A stretch of DNA of 64,000 nucleotides from Alternaria dauci (lineage: Eukaryota > Ascomycota > Dothideomycetes > Pleosporales > Pleosporaceae), in the NCBI RefSeq assembly GCF_042100115.1, contig NC_091275.1:2046001-2110000 (forward strand), read 5' to 3'. Shown in pieces: positions 1 through 11,003 of the stretch (position 1 is the first letter of the stretch; each line of letters starts with the position of its first letter). The notes below the pieces were generated by a model that was not told the origin of the DNA, searched no databases, and saw nothing but the letters and a program-made list of their open reading frames with translations. The translations under genes and the position numbers were made by a program.

Positions 1-186
1 AGGATGGTGGGCGTGAGACCGAGCAAAACAGAAGCGGCTGCCATGTTCGCCTTAGACGACTCATAAAGTGTTGAGAGGATGCAGTCATTATGGAGATAGC
101 AGTAATTGCCGACACCACCATATTTCGTCAGCTACGGACAAGCCTCCGGTCAGTGCGGTTCTGCTATATCGTACTTTCTTCCCGGC

Positions 187-597
187 TCAGCATACCTCTC
201 TGCGCGCAGTCAGATTGCCCTCGTATGCCTGCAAGCTCACAGAGCAAGGTCCCGTTGATATCTCGTATAGTACTTCCTGCAACTGCGGATAAAAGGACTG
301 GAATTTGAGCGGATGCTCGGGAAGATCATAGAGACTGGCGTTCTCTCTAGTTCCCTTCAGAGCGGCGCCTTCGTAGTCGAACGGTGGAAATGCGCCTGTG
401 CATTGTAACAATGAAGCGAAAGCGGATAAGTAAAGCACAAATATAGCCATGACCACAAACAAGAAAAACACACAAAAGAAGAAGCGCGCAAACAGGGAAA
501 ACCAGTCGCAATTAGCTGCCCAACAGGCTAGGCTTTCATTAAAGATGCGGAGAAGATGACAGTATCTTTTGTGCGAGAGATGTTCGTGTTCAGACAA
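187..597 (-). CDS. Hypothetical single-pass membrane protein
   Basis: A 136-codon frame. Residues about 33-65 are strongly hydrophobic and Phe/Val/Leu-rich (a likely membrane segment or late signal anchor), and are followed by a polar tail with two Cys (CTGAF and GPC contexts) and a third Cys at the very end. The tail has balanced, non-repetitive composition that looks coded. A TATATA element at 685-690 lies about 88 nt upstream of the start, which supports transcription to the left. I do not recognise the family. It could be one exon of a longer gene, because the C-terminus has no clear end signature. Confidence 0.42.
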   Translation of the reverse strand: MSEHEHLSHKRYCHLLRIFNESLACWAANCDWFSLFARFFFCVFFLFVVMAIFVLYLSAFASLLQCTGAFPPFDYEGAALKGTRENASLYDLPEHPLKFQSFYPQLQEVLYEISTGPCSVSLQAYEGNLTARREVC

Positions 598-1546
598 ATC
601 TGGAACAGAATGACGCCCCGCACCCTGTAATTGAAACTACATGCCTGGAAGGCAGACACCGGGATCGCCGAATGTAATGAGCCATATATAAGAATGGGCC
701 AACCAAATCCTTTCCTTTCATCTTAGCCAAGAAGAATATGCATCACCCCCCGGTGCAAAAGCAAAAGCAACCTACCAATTGATATATGCAGGCCGCCTTG
801 TAAGTAAGACATGCTGATAGAATTAGACTCTAACTTAGTAGCTTATGTGTTTCAAATATAGGATGATCGGGAACGGACTACTCCAAAGGTGCTAGTTCTT
901 GCCTTTGTTTGACACCTTTGGCTAAACCCGATTTAAGATGTTGAGAGGCGCGTCCAAAGAGTACAAGCCTGACAAACCTGAGGCAGCTCAGTTTATCGAA
1001 TCTTTGTGATGGTCTGCGGGTTGGTAGGAAGCGGCTTCCCTTCCGATACCCAAGCGGTATGCTGAGCTGCTCAAATGGCTTGTCACAATGAGTACAAGGG
1101 ATACGTGATTAGCTATCTTCCACGTGCTAGAAACCTATTAACTTTAGCCGCAGAGATTCATGGAAAACTACGGACAAGTTGTGAGCAAATTCGGGCTGAA
1201 AAGGATCTATTCCTCCGATGAGCTTCTATTCTTGCTATGTGCTATCTGACTGCGTCATGCCGGCCTTTCCTACCTAGGTAGTCTGCTATGGTGGCTTGGC
1301 GCACTTTAGGCACACAGCTGCTCAGAACAATAATCGTTGCGCAAGCTCCTGTTGTTCTCTCAATCGCATGTCAGATTGGTCCGCCCTGTAACCCGTGGCA
1401 ATATGATAGATGTGCGGATGTGGTTGCATCAAGATCTGGCGCTTAGGCCCCACCGTACCCACGGCTTAGGTGAGGCTGATTGCACAGCCCACTGTGTGGT
1501 GCGGTAAGGCTGACCTGCAGATGTCATGGTACGTCCAGCATCTTCC
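598..1546. other. Gene-free stretch
   Basis: About 950 bp without a convincing coding frame. The only element I can point to is the TATATA at 685-690, oriented plausibly for the leftward ORF ending at 187. The remainder includes the 3' flank of the lipase gene to the right. Confidence 0.5.
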
Positions 1547-2680
1547 CTATCTGCTGGTCGTACTTCCGTTCATGTACTCAACCTCTGGAAATGCTGGACT
1601 GGGCACGTCTAACCACTCATTCTCACCCAACACGAAGCCGAAGAACCTTTCTACAAGCGTTCTAACGATGTAATCCATCCTCGGCGCCCAGATGGTATCC
1701 AATGAGGGTGTGATGGTCTTATTCCTCAGACCTTGCAGATCGACCCAGTCACCTAGGTCGGCAAAGTTCTGGTGACTACTGCCTGTGATGTTGAGCCACT
1801 GGTACCATCCCGACTGGTTGGCAGAAAAAGGAGCCCACGAAGGATCGAGGGCTGGGGTATGTTCCGCCCCAGCTAGCATCAAGAATGGTTTCTTGACATC
1901 AGGAAGCTCTACGAAGAGACCGTCAAAATTGATGCCGCCTAAGAGTGAGGGTTCGATGGCCAGAGCACCAGCTGCTGCCGCACCACCAAGCGAATGTCCA
2001 ATGGCGAAGTAGTGCGTAGTATTGAATGGGGCATTAGTCGATTCAACGTAGGCGGGGAAAAGCTCTCTGATTGTTGCGATCGTGTCGGAGACACGCATAT
2101 TGTACACAGCTACTCCCAATTCGTAGGGCCAAGTTGCTGTGATGTCGATACCATAGATGCCCGGTGCACCATTGGGAAGCTGAAGATAAGGAGTCTCTCC
2201 TGGATGATCAAGCGCAATGATTGTGTAGCCTTGGGAGGCAAGCTCGGAGTTTAATGCATTATACATGATTGCGTTCTCGCCACCGCCTGGGGAGAAAATG
2301 ACAGTTGGCTTCTGCGCTGCACCAAGGCTCGCCATATCCAGAGGTACAGCATCGTATACGTTCCAGGTTGTGAAGCTTTGAAGCGAATTATTCGGGTACT
2401 GAAGGATGTCGCCCCAGAGTTTTGCCGTAGTAGGATCGAGGTAAGGGCTTGTATTGTTTCCGGGAATGGGAACCGTTAAAGTTGGGTAGTAGAACGTCGC
2501 TAGCAGAATTGACGACGCGTTCGCTGGAGCTACAGGGTCGTTTGGTGTGGTTTTGTTGAAAACATGCTGTTTATACCCTACGTGGTACGGACCTGTCGGT
2601 GGAGGAAACGACACGGCGGAGTCTATTCCGAGGAGCAGGGACAAAAAAACCAGCATCTTGAGTTGAGAGTATAAAAACAA
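1547..2680 (-). CDS. Secreted PAF-acetylhydrolase-like alpha/beta hydrolase
   Basis: Single exon, 377 aa. An N-terminal hydrophobic segment (residues 8-24, ending near AVS) looks like a signal peptide; Met9 is an alternative start. The fold-specific motifs are an oxyanion-type segment FSPGGGEN (about 129-136) and the nucleophile elbow GHSLGG with Ser230. This layout fits the platelet-activating factor acetylhydrolase isoform II / fungal lipase family, which hydrolyses short or oxidised acyl esters. At least seven N-x-S/T sites are consistent with a secreted glycoprotein. The substrate cannot be deduced. The gene stands alone, flanked by non-coding DNA on both sides. Confidence 0.85.
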   Translation of the reverse strand: MFLYSQLKMLVFLSLLLGIDSAVSFPPPTGPYHVGYKQHVFNKTTPNDPVAPANASSILLATFYYPTLTVPIPGNNTSPYLDPTTAKLWGDILQYPNNSLQSFTTWNVYDAVPLDMASLGAAQKPTVIFSPGGGENAIMYNALNSELASQGYTIIALDHPGETPYLQLPNGAPGIYGIDITATWPYELGVAVYNMRVSDTIATIRELFPAYVESTNAPFNTTHYFAIGHSLGGAAAAGALAIEPSLLGGINFDGLFVELPDVKKPFLMLAGAEHTPALDPSWAPFSANQSGWYQWLNITGSSHQNFADLGDWVDLQGLRNKTITPSLDTIWAPRMDYIVRTLVERFFGFVLGENEWLDVPSPAFPEVEYMNGSTTSR

Positions 2681-3398
2681 CCTCGGGAAAATTGGAACTA
2701 TAAGGACTTCTTATCGTTCCTCACGTCGGGCCCCCAACTATGGCGTCATGCTTTATCGGACGACCATCCTATTCCGGCTCTAGGTAAGCTGACAGGATCG
2801 CGAGTTATATGAGTGCGTGATAGCGAGTGTGAAGAATTGCCTTTGGGTCTCCTAGAGGAAGCCTGGGGTGTAGAGAGGAAGGTGGGAGAAAGGAAGGAAG
2901 CTACGCATGTGATTCATGAAGAATGAAGAAAATATGGTTTCGCAAAAGTAGGTGCTCTGGCAATGTTGGAAGAGCACGGCGTTGGGAGCTGGAAAGTTGG
3001 CCTCCCATCCGCGTGCAGTTGTCCGTCTGACAATCATCAATGAAGCATCACAGATTGCTACATGGCAAGCTTCGAAGCATGCGTCTTCAGGAATCGACGA
3101 CCCCAACCAGACCGAGTGCACCGAGAAGGAAGACGTAGAGGAGCGGAGGAGGCAAGGTGCTTGCTGGCTGGAGGGCGGTCGCGCCGCGCCAAGGAAGGAT
3201 GCCATAAGATGAGGCTATTCGGAACAACCCCGGCCCCACAGACCGAGCTCAACACCATCGCGTCCAGTACTCTGGCTTTGACCAACGAATCCATATCAAC
3301 ACAAACCACATCCACATATCCTGCGACTCGACTTCATCTACGCGCGCGCCCAACCAACTTATTCAAATAGCCAGCGACGACTACGACGAGGCGGAACG
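2681..3398. other. Intergenic, divergent promoter region
   Basis: About 720 bp between the leftward lipase and the rightward INO80-F gene. Short frames overlap on both strands here but none has domain-like sequence or supporting splice signals, so I treat the stretch as shared 5' flank. Confidence 0.5.
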
Positions 3399-4265
3399 AT
3401 GCCGCAACCACGTATGCACTCCCTGCGCGCTCAAGCGCGTCGCAATGTACATGTCTAGCATGCACTCCACTAACAAGTCACATCAGCTTCCCGCGCCGTC
3501 TCCTCCAAAGACCTGCCACCTTCTGTCGAAAGCGCCTACTACCGGAAATGCATCGACCTGCGCCGCCGCATAACCGACATTGAAGAGAACAACGACGGCA
3601 CGCGCCTGCGCATCACACGCCTGAACCGCGGCATCCAGAAGATGCGACTGGAGCGTGCCTTCCTTCTCGAGCAGCTCAACAAACACATGGAGTACAACGT
3701 CGACGACAGCGACCGCAGCAGCAGCCCGCCTCCCACTCCTACGGATAAGCCCTTGAGGAGCAAGAGAAGCCACAATAGGAAGGGCACACCTCCTCCTGGC
3801 GGCAGTGCCGAGGGCGGAGCAGGCGAGAGGACAGCCATGGGCGGCGAGGGCAGGCTGGGTCTAGGAGCCCTGCCGCATGGCATGAACCCGATGAGCAGTG
3901 CTCAGAGCACCCCGGATCCATCAGGGCGTCCCCAGAACAGCTACTTCGGCACCATTGGCGCACCCACATCAACAAGTCCACACACTGGCGTAAACGGCGC
4001 ACCCCCTACCCTTCCGCCCCTTCACTCGCTCCCACCACTGCAGCCACAGCAACAACAGCCAGCACCCGCCCAGCGCGCATACTTTGACCCAGCCTACGAT
4101 GAGCAACGCCCTGCGCCCGCTAGCAACGAAGAGGCAGCTGGCCGTCCACGCGCATACTCGGGTGCTGCTGCCCAGCAACCACCGGCGACTGAGTCCGCGC
4201 CCCCTCCGCCGCAGAACGGCGACACTGTGATGACCGACGCAGGTTTCGCGGCTGTCAACCGCTAG
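3399..4265 (+). CDS. INO80 chromatin-remodelling complex subunit F-like
   Basis: Two exons: 3399-3411 and 3487-4265, 263 aa. The first exon codes only MPQP plus one base; the intron begins GTATGC, ends CATCAG and restores the frame exactly. Residues about 18-65 form a basic helical block (AYYRKCIDLRRRITDIEENN, then NRGIQKMRLERAFLLEQL). This matches the INO80F / TFPT-type coiled coil by the pattern of Arg-rich heptads ending in an LERxFLLE motif. The rest is Pro/Ser/Gln-rich and probably disordered, with a PPLQPQQQQPAP tract. Likely a nuclear accessory subunit of the INO80 ATPase. The name rests on the coiled-coil motif alone. Confidence 0.72.
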
Positions 4266-4743
4266 CATGCCTATAGCTTGGGTAACGGCGTCGATGGTGA
4301 TAACTCTGCAAAGTTGGCAAGGAAAACATCAAAGTGATAGCAAGGCGTTAGGGCACATTTGAGCTCCTATACAGGCTTTTGGTATCTGTAGGGAACATTT
4401 GTAATTGGTTGCTTCTTCTTCTCGGGTCAAAGGAACGTGTATTAGTACAGCTCTCTACCGACTATTCGTGTGGGCACAAAGCAGGGCAATATTTCCATGC
4501 ATACTTGGTTACCGAGGCTCGCCACAGTGAACGTGATCATGTCTATCTTTATCTGGATTTACTACATGTACTTGAAGAAGCATGATCCATTGGACAGAGC
4601 AAGTTGGGAAGGATTGCTTTGGTTCAATATCATGTGTAATGTGGAGCCTGTGTCGATCTCGTTCCAGCTCGTTCGCTTATACCCCATTCATTGCTCATGT
4701 GTAGATCTCACTCCCACGGTCCACCGAAGAAACCAGAGCCGGT
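4266..4743. other. Convergent 3' flanks
   Basis: About 480 bp between the stop of the INO80-F gene and the stop of the leftward RRM-like gene. It should hold both 3' UTRs. No coding frame here looks real. Confidence 0.55.
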
Positions 4744-6966
4744 CTATTCCTCATCCTCATCCTTGTAGTGAACACCTTTGGCCAACTCACACGGATCAGG
4801 TGCATAGACGATGTTGCAGTGCTCCCAGTCCTCGTTGTCCATGAGCTCGCGCTTGAAATTGAGGGCGTGGTAGATGTTTGAGAACCGGAACTCCACATAC
4901 GGATGCTATAGAGATGGCGTTAGCACTACTCAATAAAACCAACAGATGTCACTTACGCCACGTGCACTCTTTCCAATCTTGATGCGGTCGACGTCACGCT
5001 TGTTGACGCTCTTGCCTCGAGCTAGCTTCATGAGTGCCACGTCGCTATCTTCGTCGGCACCAATAGCTCGCACACATCGGGATGCCTCGCCTTCAATACA
5101 GTTGCGGATGACGTCGTTGATCGAGTTAGGACCTTCGGCCTTCTCCACAAACACAATCGTCTTCTTAGTGTCACCAACAACCTCAATGCCGTTCGCCGTG
5201 GCCTTGTGATACTTCTCGCATGATTCAGGCGTAAGGAACTTGACGAGGGCGTTGGATGAACCCGACTCTGGCAAAGAGATGGACTCAAGTTTGCCACCCC
5301 ACACAAGGGCTTGCAGTTGGTTGATGCTGGTGATGCCTCCAACTCCTTTGAGGATGCAGGTACGATGAGCAGCCGCTATGTTTGGTCAGTTTCCCTCTCT
5401 TCCTTCGTGCAAATACAGACTTACGATTCTCGCGCTTCTCCTGATTCGGCCATCCCTTCATGCTGTCTATTGGGTCCTTGGCGACAGGCTTGATGTTCTC
5501 AGCACTCGATGCAACGGGAGGGGCTGCCTTGGGAGGGGCGATGATGCCCGCAGTGGCGGTTGGTTCCGGCTTCGGGAGGATGTTGTGCATGGCCACAACA
5601 ATACCCGATACTTCAGCGAGTGTCTCTAGGGAAACGTAACCCTCTTCAACAAGCCTGGCACAAAGTCCGAGGAAATCCCCATCCACATCCTTGAGCGTCT
5701 GCTTGATTGATTCGGGTGTACGAGGTTGGTCTGGGCGCTTCTTCAATACCTTGTTGACGTAGTTGGCAATAGCGAAGGCTAGACGTGCCTTGATGATATC
5801 GTTCTTTTCGGCATCTGTCTTGACCTCTGGCATATACAAACCACGCACCTTCTTCGACATGGTCTTGATAAGACTTGCCGGATTTCCATTGACGTCCGGC
5901 ATAGCCCAAACGTATTCGCTAGCCTTGCGCATATACGCGTTCTCCAGATCCTCTGGTGACATGGCCGCAGTTTTGATGTCATTAGTCTCCTTTGTTCCCG
6001 TCTTCTCATCTTCTGCCTTATCAGTCTTGATATTGTCTTCTTTGGCTTCTGCAAGACGACCGCCGCACGAGAACTTGGCTTGGTCAGGGCTTGCTGAGGT
6101 ACTGACGACGGAAATACGGGGAGTGAGGATAGTTGTGCCGTTTAGGCGAGCGAAGAGTGCATCCATCGCAGACTCTTCCTCGGAAGCGTCGGTCTTCGAA
6201 ATCATGTCTTCTTTCTGCGGCGTGGCTGACTTGGATGTGGTAGCAATGGTAGAAGACGCGGGAGTACCCTTCTCGAGCTGAGATGCCTTTGGCGCAGTAG
6301 TGGGTCTATACGCATGCGTGTCAGTGAGGCTCGGGCAATTATGTAGTAGTTCGCACCCTTCAGTAACCTTGAGCTCTACCTTGACTGAACCTGGATTCGG
6401 AGAGGATGCCATTGGTAGGGTGAGAGCTGCGGGTCGCGATGTAGTACCAGGCAAGGGTCCCGCAGCCCCAGCTATCTTGACGGCCTTCTTCTTGAGCTTA
6501 ATGCTCCCAGCATTGGCTGCGGGTTGAATAGCGAGATTACTGCGTGCATCTCCAGAGCCCCAACTGGAAGGCGCTGCTGAGGGCGAGCTCATGTGTCTCG
6601 AGCGATCCATAGTTGCGGGCGATGGGGACAGTTGACGTGGATTTGTGTCTCGAGCGACTTGCTTGCGCGCCGGTGATGGAGGAGGCGATGGGAGGGAAGT
6701 TGCAGCCTGTGTTGATACGCACACGCCAATAGTATCGTCGCTTCTATCGAAGTTGTTGTTGATATTGTTGGTGTTGGAAGTGGAGGTTGCTGGGCAAAAA
6801 TTAGTCAAGCAACGGGCACAAGCAGGTAAGAGAATCTGCACACACCAACAACTCGCCTACCTACTGTTAGATTCGCAATTCCCTCGATGCAGGCGTCGAG
6901 GCAGACCTGATACAGTTTGTCCTCGCTAGTTCGTATACGAGGTCGTGGCGGGGTCTTACCAGGCAT
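4744..6966 (-). CDS. Uncharacterised fungal protein with tandem RRM-like C-terminus
   Basis: Exons in transcript order: 6960-6966 (ATGCCTG), 5425-6789, 4957-5375, 4744-4905; 650 aa, or 633 if the stopless 51-nt segment 6306-6356 (GTGCGA to TATAG) is also an intron. The first intron has a strong GACTAAT branch site before TTGCCCAG. The N-terminal half is Ser/Pro/Thr/Lys-rich and disordered. A helical block follows (about residues 310-440). The C-terminus has two RRM-like units: one starts TCILKGVGGITS and carries NALVKFLT as an RNP1-like strand, the other has YVEFRFSNIYHALNFKREL. The acidic end is KDEDEE. RNA binding is inferred from these patterns; I do not know the family. Without the 7-nt exon a start at an internal Met such as MDRSRHM would be the fallback. 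Confidence 0.7.
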
Positions 6967-7863
6967 TAGACTGCGGCATAGGCGTGGGCAAGAGTTGAGG
7001 TGACGCCGGATTGTCTAGAGCAGGAAAGCAAACATCCCAGGGTCCCTCTGTGTGGTTGCCGTTCCTGGTGTTGGCCTGCGGCCAATAAGACGACAACAGC
7101 AGCGAGGATGAGAATCTTGAAAAGCGGGATGAACGTTTGCTCTCAATGGTAGCCAATGCAAAATCCGAGACTAAGATAGTTCCTCGCCGCTTCGAAGCTT
7201 CCTTCTGGTGTTTACACGCATCAGGAAGGCGCTGATAGCGGCACACGCGGAGATTGGAATGTGCTTCACCCGAACTGATCCTTGCGGGGATGAACTCGTG
7301 CAGTGTCTACTTCGTAACAACGCAGAGATGAATGTGAAGGGAACACCAGGGGCATGTACATGAGGACCCATGACAAAGGATTAACATGTAAATGACGAGT
7401 TATTGGGGTGGTAGTGGAGATAATGGCGCAGATGCCGCTCATGCATTTATCGACACAGCAATGAAACGTAGAGAAGTTGTAACAGTTAGGGTGGAATGGA
7501 AGAGCATTCATGAGCTCAACCCGAGCTAAGATGACAGCAAGACCATGCTCTGGTGAACGAAAACGGTGACGGATCAAATCTGAGCTCGGAAGAAGAACAA
7601 ATCCTACTTGTGGATGCAATGTCCACCTTATCCAGCATGACCGTGAGAGCAGATAACACTTACACGTTTAGTATACCAGACATGGGGATATACTTATGTC
7701 TATCTAGTTATGTCTCTTTGTTGCAACACAAATATGGGGGAGATCTGCAGCTTGTACATGTTCAGACAAAAAAAGACTCGATTACGAAGCGAGACTGTCG
7801 CATTACGAGATTCGTCATACTTATCTTGTAGACCACATTGACCGTGTACCAGGCAACAAGTGC
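6967..7863. other. Gene-free stretch
   Basis: About 900 bp between two leftward genes. It contains the promoter of the RRM-like gene and the 3' flank of the methyltransferase gene. Several 60-117 codon frames on both strands overlap one another and have no domain-like sequence. Confidence 0.5.
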
Positions 7864-8764
7864 TTAGATGAAGGGTATCCAAACACGAGTTCGCGACCTG
7901 TACGCCTCATACTCATCACCAAAGAATTTGATCAAGAACTTTTCTTCATCTATATTGAGTGAGCCACTATGCTGGGTCAACGATGAGAAGAGACTTACGA
8001 GTGATTCGCCTCATGAAGAAGTACCATAGCACGCCAGTAAAGCCAAAAAAGCAGACCGCATTGCCAAGCATGACCTGTGTTCCAATGCCCCACCAGAAGA
8101 AGCCAAAATATGACGGGTGACGGAAGTAGCGGTACACACCATGAGTGACCAACTCATGTCCGTCGTTCTTACGCGACTGAACTTGATGATTGAAGTTGGT
8201 GCCTGCCTGCATCATAGCCGTACTACGAACAGCCTGTCCCGCCATAGCCATCGTTATGCCTAGCGCGATCAACCACGGCGGGTGGATCATTGACTGATAA
8301 CCGGGGAAAAGATACGATGTTACAATCGTCTCTATGAAGGCCACGGCGTGGGCTTGTCGGTATTGGTCGCCATTTGAGAGTAGGAATGAATCGATGTACG
8401 CGAGCGGGGTGTTGTAGGCGGCCGTCGTGTAAAACTCGAGGAAGTGGAAAAGAGAGAGGGTGCTGAGGAACAGAAACGGCCGCCATAGATGGCTGCCATT
8501 ATATGCGAGCAGGAGAGTGCCGACAAGACCAAGAGTCAGAGCGCATCCCAAGCAGAAGGCGCGCACAGCGATGCCCGAAAGCGAGCGCTTGCCGTGACGG
8601 AAGAACTCTGGCGCAATAGCATCCTGGTTTCTGGGCCGGCCGTTGGATGCTTCTCTAGCACGTAGCGCTCGATCAAGCTCTGGAGTCCATGTTCCGTTCT
8701 CACTCGGTCGATTTGTGGGTAGGGAGATGTCGACGCCGGAGGAGAGCGAGCCGTTCGAAGACAT
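7864..8764 (-). CDS. STE14: Protein-S-isoprenylcysteine O-methyltransferase
   Basis: Two exons: 7999-8764 and 7864-7949 (intron GTAAGT to ATATAG, 49 nt), about 283 aa. The spliced C-terminus reads EEKFLIKFFGDEYEAYRSRT and ends in IPFI, the hallmark of the ICMT/Ste14 family; without splicing this signature is lost, so the intron is well supported. Other family marks are GxxVRxxAM (AVRSTAMMQAG), HELVTHGVYRYFRHPSYFGF and several membrane spans. The enzyme sits in the ER membrane and methylates the prenylated C-terminal Cys of CaaX proteins such as Ras and mating pheromone, using S-adenosylmethionine. The start at 8764 gives a normal family length with a roughly 60-residue cytosolic N-terminus. 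Confidence 0.93.
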
Positions 8765-9173
8765 GGCAGCGGCGGGCAGGAAGATTTCGGCTATGCAGGG
8801 ACTTGGATGCTTGGATGTCGGAGACTAAGACGGAGGAAGAGGTTCAAGGCATATTTCCAAAGGCTCGCAGCAGTAGTCAGGTGCACGACCAATATCTAGC
8901 CGTGGCTCGTGAAGAAGCTGAGATGAACAACAGCAAGAGGTGAAAGACACAGTGACCTTTGTCCTGGCTTCTCTGCGCGACCCTTCTCGCCAGGTGGGAC
9001 CTCGGAATCAGCCGATGAGATCATCACGCTAATCCATCCATGTCTTAGCGCCGTGATGCCTGGCCTCCGCAGCTTCTACTTGGACATGCATTTGCTTACC
9101 CACACCGGCTTCATAGCCCGTCACGCCAGCCTCAGTAGCAAGCGCTAGATTCTCACGATTCTGGAGACCAAGC
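8765..9173. other. Divergent promoter between methyltransferase and acetyltransferase genes
   Basis: About 410 bp shared by two genes transcribed away from each other. I see no coding frame or clear core element in it. Confidence 0.5.
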
Positions 9174-9910
9174 ATGGAGACTTCGGAGAACAAGCAGCGC
9201 ATGGCCCGCGGCGAACTCTACCATGCATTCACACCTGAGCTCACAGCAGAGCGTGCGCGATGCAAACAAGCCTGCGCGCGCTACAACAATGCTGGCGATG
9301 TATCACGGCTGAAGCTGACTGAGCTATTCCGAGAGTATGTGTAAATTTCCGATGGCTCTTCGGGAGAGCCTCTTCTTATACTCCAACTAGCATCATCCAA
9401 GACAAAACCCCTCTGCCACCAATCGCATCTTCAGAAGACGAGGACGCTAAGCTGTTCGAGAATGATCCTTGGGTCGAACCGCCGGTTACTATGGACTATG
9501 GCTACAATGTCCGCTTAGGCGACAATGTTTTTATCAACTTCAACGCCGTTTTCCTCGACACCTGCCTAACCACCGTCGGCTCACGCACGCTTGTTGGACC
9601 GAACGTCCATTTCTACTCGGCTACTCATCCTCTTGATCCAGCTGTCCGTGACGGCACTAGGGGCCCTGAGTTGGGCAAGGAAATACACATCGGAGAGGAT
9701 TGCTGGATCGGTGGCAATGTTTGCATCCTGCCTGGCGTCGTCATAGGCAAAGGCAGCGTGGTTGGCGCTGGGAGCGTCGTTACGAAGAGCGTGCCGAGCT
9801 TCACTGTCGTCGCTGGTAACCCAGCAAGGTTCATCCGGAAGATCGAAACTGAAATGGACACCGAGCATAAAAACGGCAGATCCGATGAGCAGAACAACGT
9901 GGAGAGTTGA
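9174..9910 (+). CDS. Maltose/galactoside-type sugar O-acetyltransferase
   Basis: Exons 9174-9334 and 9391-9910 (56-nt intron, GTATGT to AACTAG), 226 aa. The N-terminal helix-rich segment has the Mac-domain look (RMARGELYHAFTPELTAERAR). It is followed by a left-handed parallel beta-helix made of hexapeptide repeats (VRLGDNVFINFNAVFLD, IHIGEDCWIGGNVCILPGVV, IGKGSVVGAGSVVT) and ends with VVAGNPARFIRKI. The acceptor-site His is in YSATHPLDP. This matches the NodL/LacA/maltose O-acetyltransferase family, which moves acetyl from acetyl-CoA to a sugar hydroxyl. Cytosolic, with no signal peptide. The sugar acceptor is unknown. The last ~20 residues are a polar, non-conserved tail. Confidence 0.93.
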
Positions 9911-11003
9911 CCTGTGCAATGGTCGCGTGTGCAACAAGTCACTTGCTCGTTACGAGGAGCAGTTTCACGTCTTGCACCGGACCTATCGCATTCGTACTCG
10001 GACTGCGAGCTTCATTTGGCATGACATTGTACGAGAAAAATGTCACAGTCGCATAAACCTTCCCACACACCTCTGCCGTTTCTGCCACTGATACATCAAA
10101 CGGTGTTGCGGCGCGCTCTACCGCGTTCTAGCGCGTCTTCCCGCTTTTCGAAGGCATATCCAAAACGAAGTATTCACTGAAAATATGCCTCAAACTATCC
10201 CAGAATTTGCAGCGTGGGCGCGTGTCGAAAGGTTCTGATGCGATTCTCATTGTCATCTGAAGAGGATACTTGCAACAAATGATTCGCACAGGCGCCTGCT
10301 TCTGTACTCGAACAGATCGAGCAAAATCAGTGCGAAAGCTCCGGCTATTCACACCACCACTATGGTTCGCGATCCAGTCGTGAGAGTATGCAACAGCAAT
10401 TCGGCAACCTGTGTCGATCTGGAACAAATGTGGGGCGTTTAGACCAAGATTTAACACAAGATCTGATGATCGTCTGCAAGCTTTGGGCGCCAAGGCCGAC
10501 GAAACCGGTTCCCAGACGCCGCCAAAACAATGACATGGGCTCGCCAAACACCATTGACTAATTCCTCTCCCATCTACGACATGGCGCACCCTGCGAAACG
10601 CTCCGTTTGTGTTTGAGGCGGGAGTTCGGCATCGTCCGTTTCGACGGTCTCGACAATCTGGAAGCGCCTGATTCACTCTATGGCACACTTCGAAACTACC
10701 AGATCAAGTTATTCGTGTGCTATCTGACTGCATGCCAAGGGCTTAGGAGCTCTGGAGCTTCATCCCCAGACTGCTACGATGCATAGGCCTGCGCACCATC
10801 ATGCCTTGACGCCAAGGCCAACCGACATCGTAACAGAGATGGTACAAATACCACAGCTCCCAACACCCAGATAAACTTCATCGGACTGGTTCCTCACTCA
10901 CTCAGGCTAATATCTCCTACTCTGCATCTCCAGCTTTTCTTACTCTCATTCATATCTTTACTCATAATCTTATTCCACTCGACAAATCCGTCCCACAGTC
11001 AAC
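9911..11003. other. Gene-free stretch upstream of secreted repeat protein
   Basis: About 1.1 kb. A leftward frame of 186 codons (10128-10688) has no start context, motif or splice support, though its last ~40 codons are not obviously random. The final 100 bp before 11004 is C/T-rich with few purines, as is common in fungal promoters just upstream of the start. Confidence 0.45.

Noticed and set aside
10128..10688. 186-codon leftward frame
   Set aside because: No recognisable domain, start context or splice pattern; kept only as a remark in the gene-free entry.
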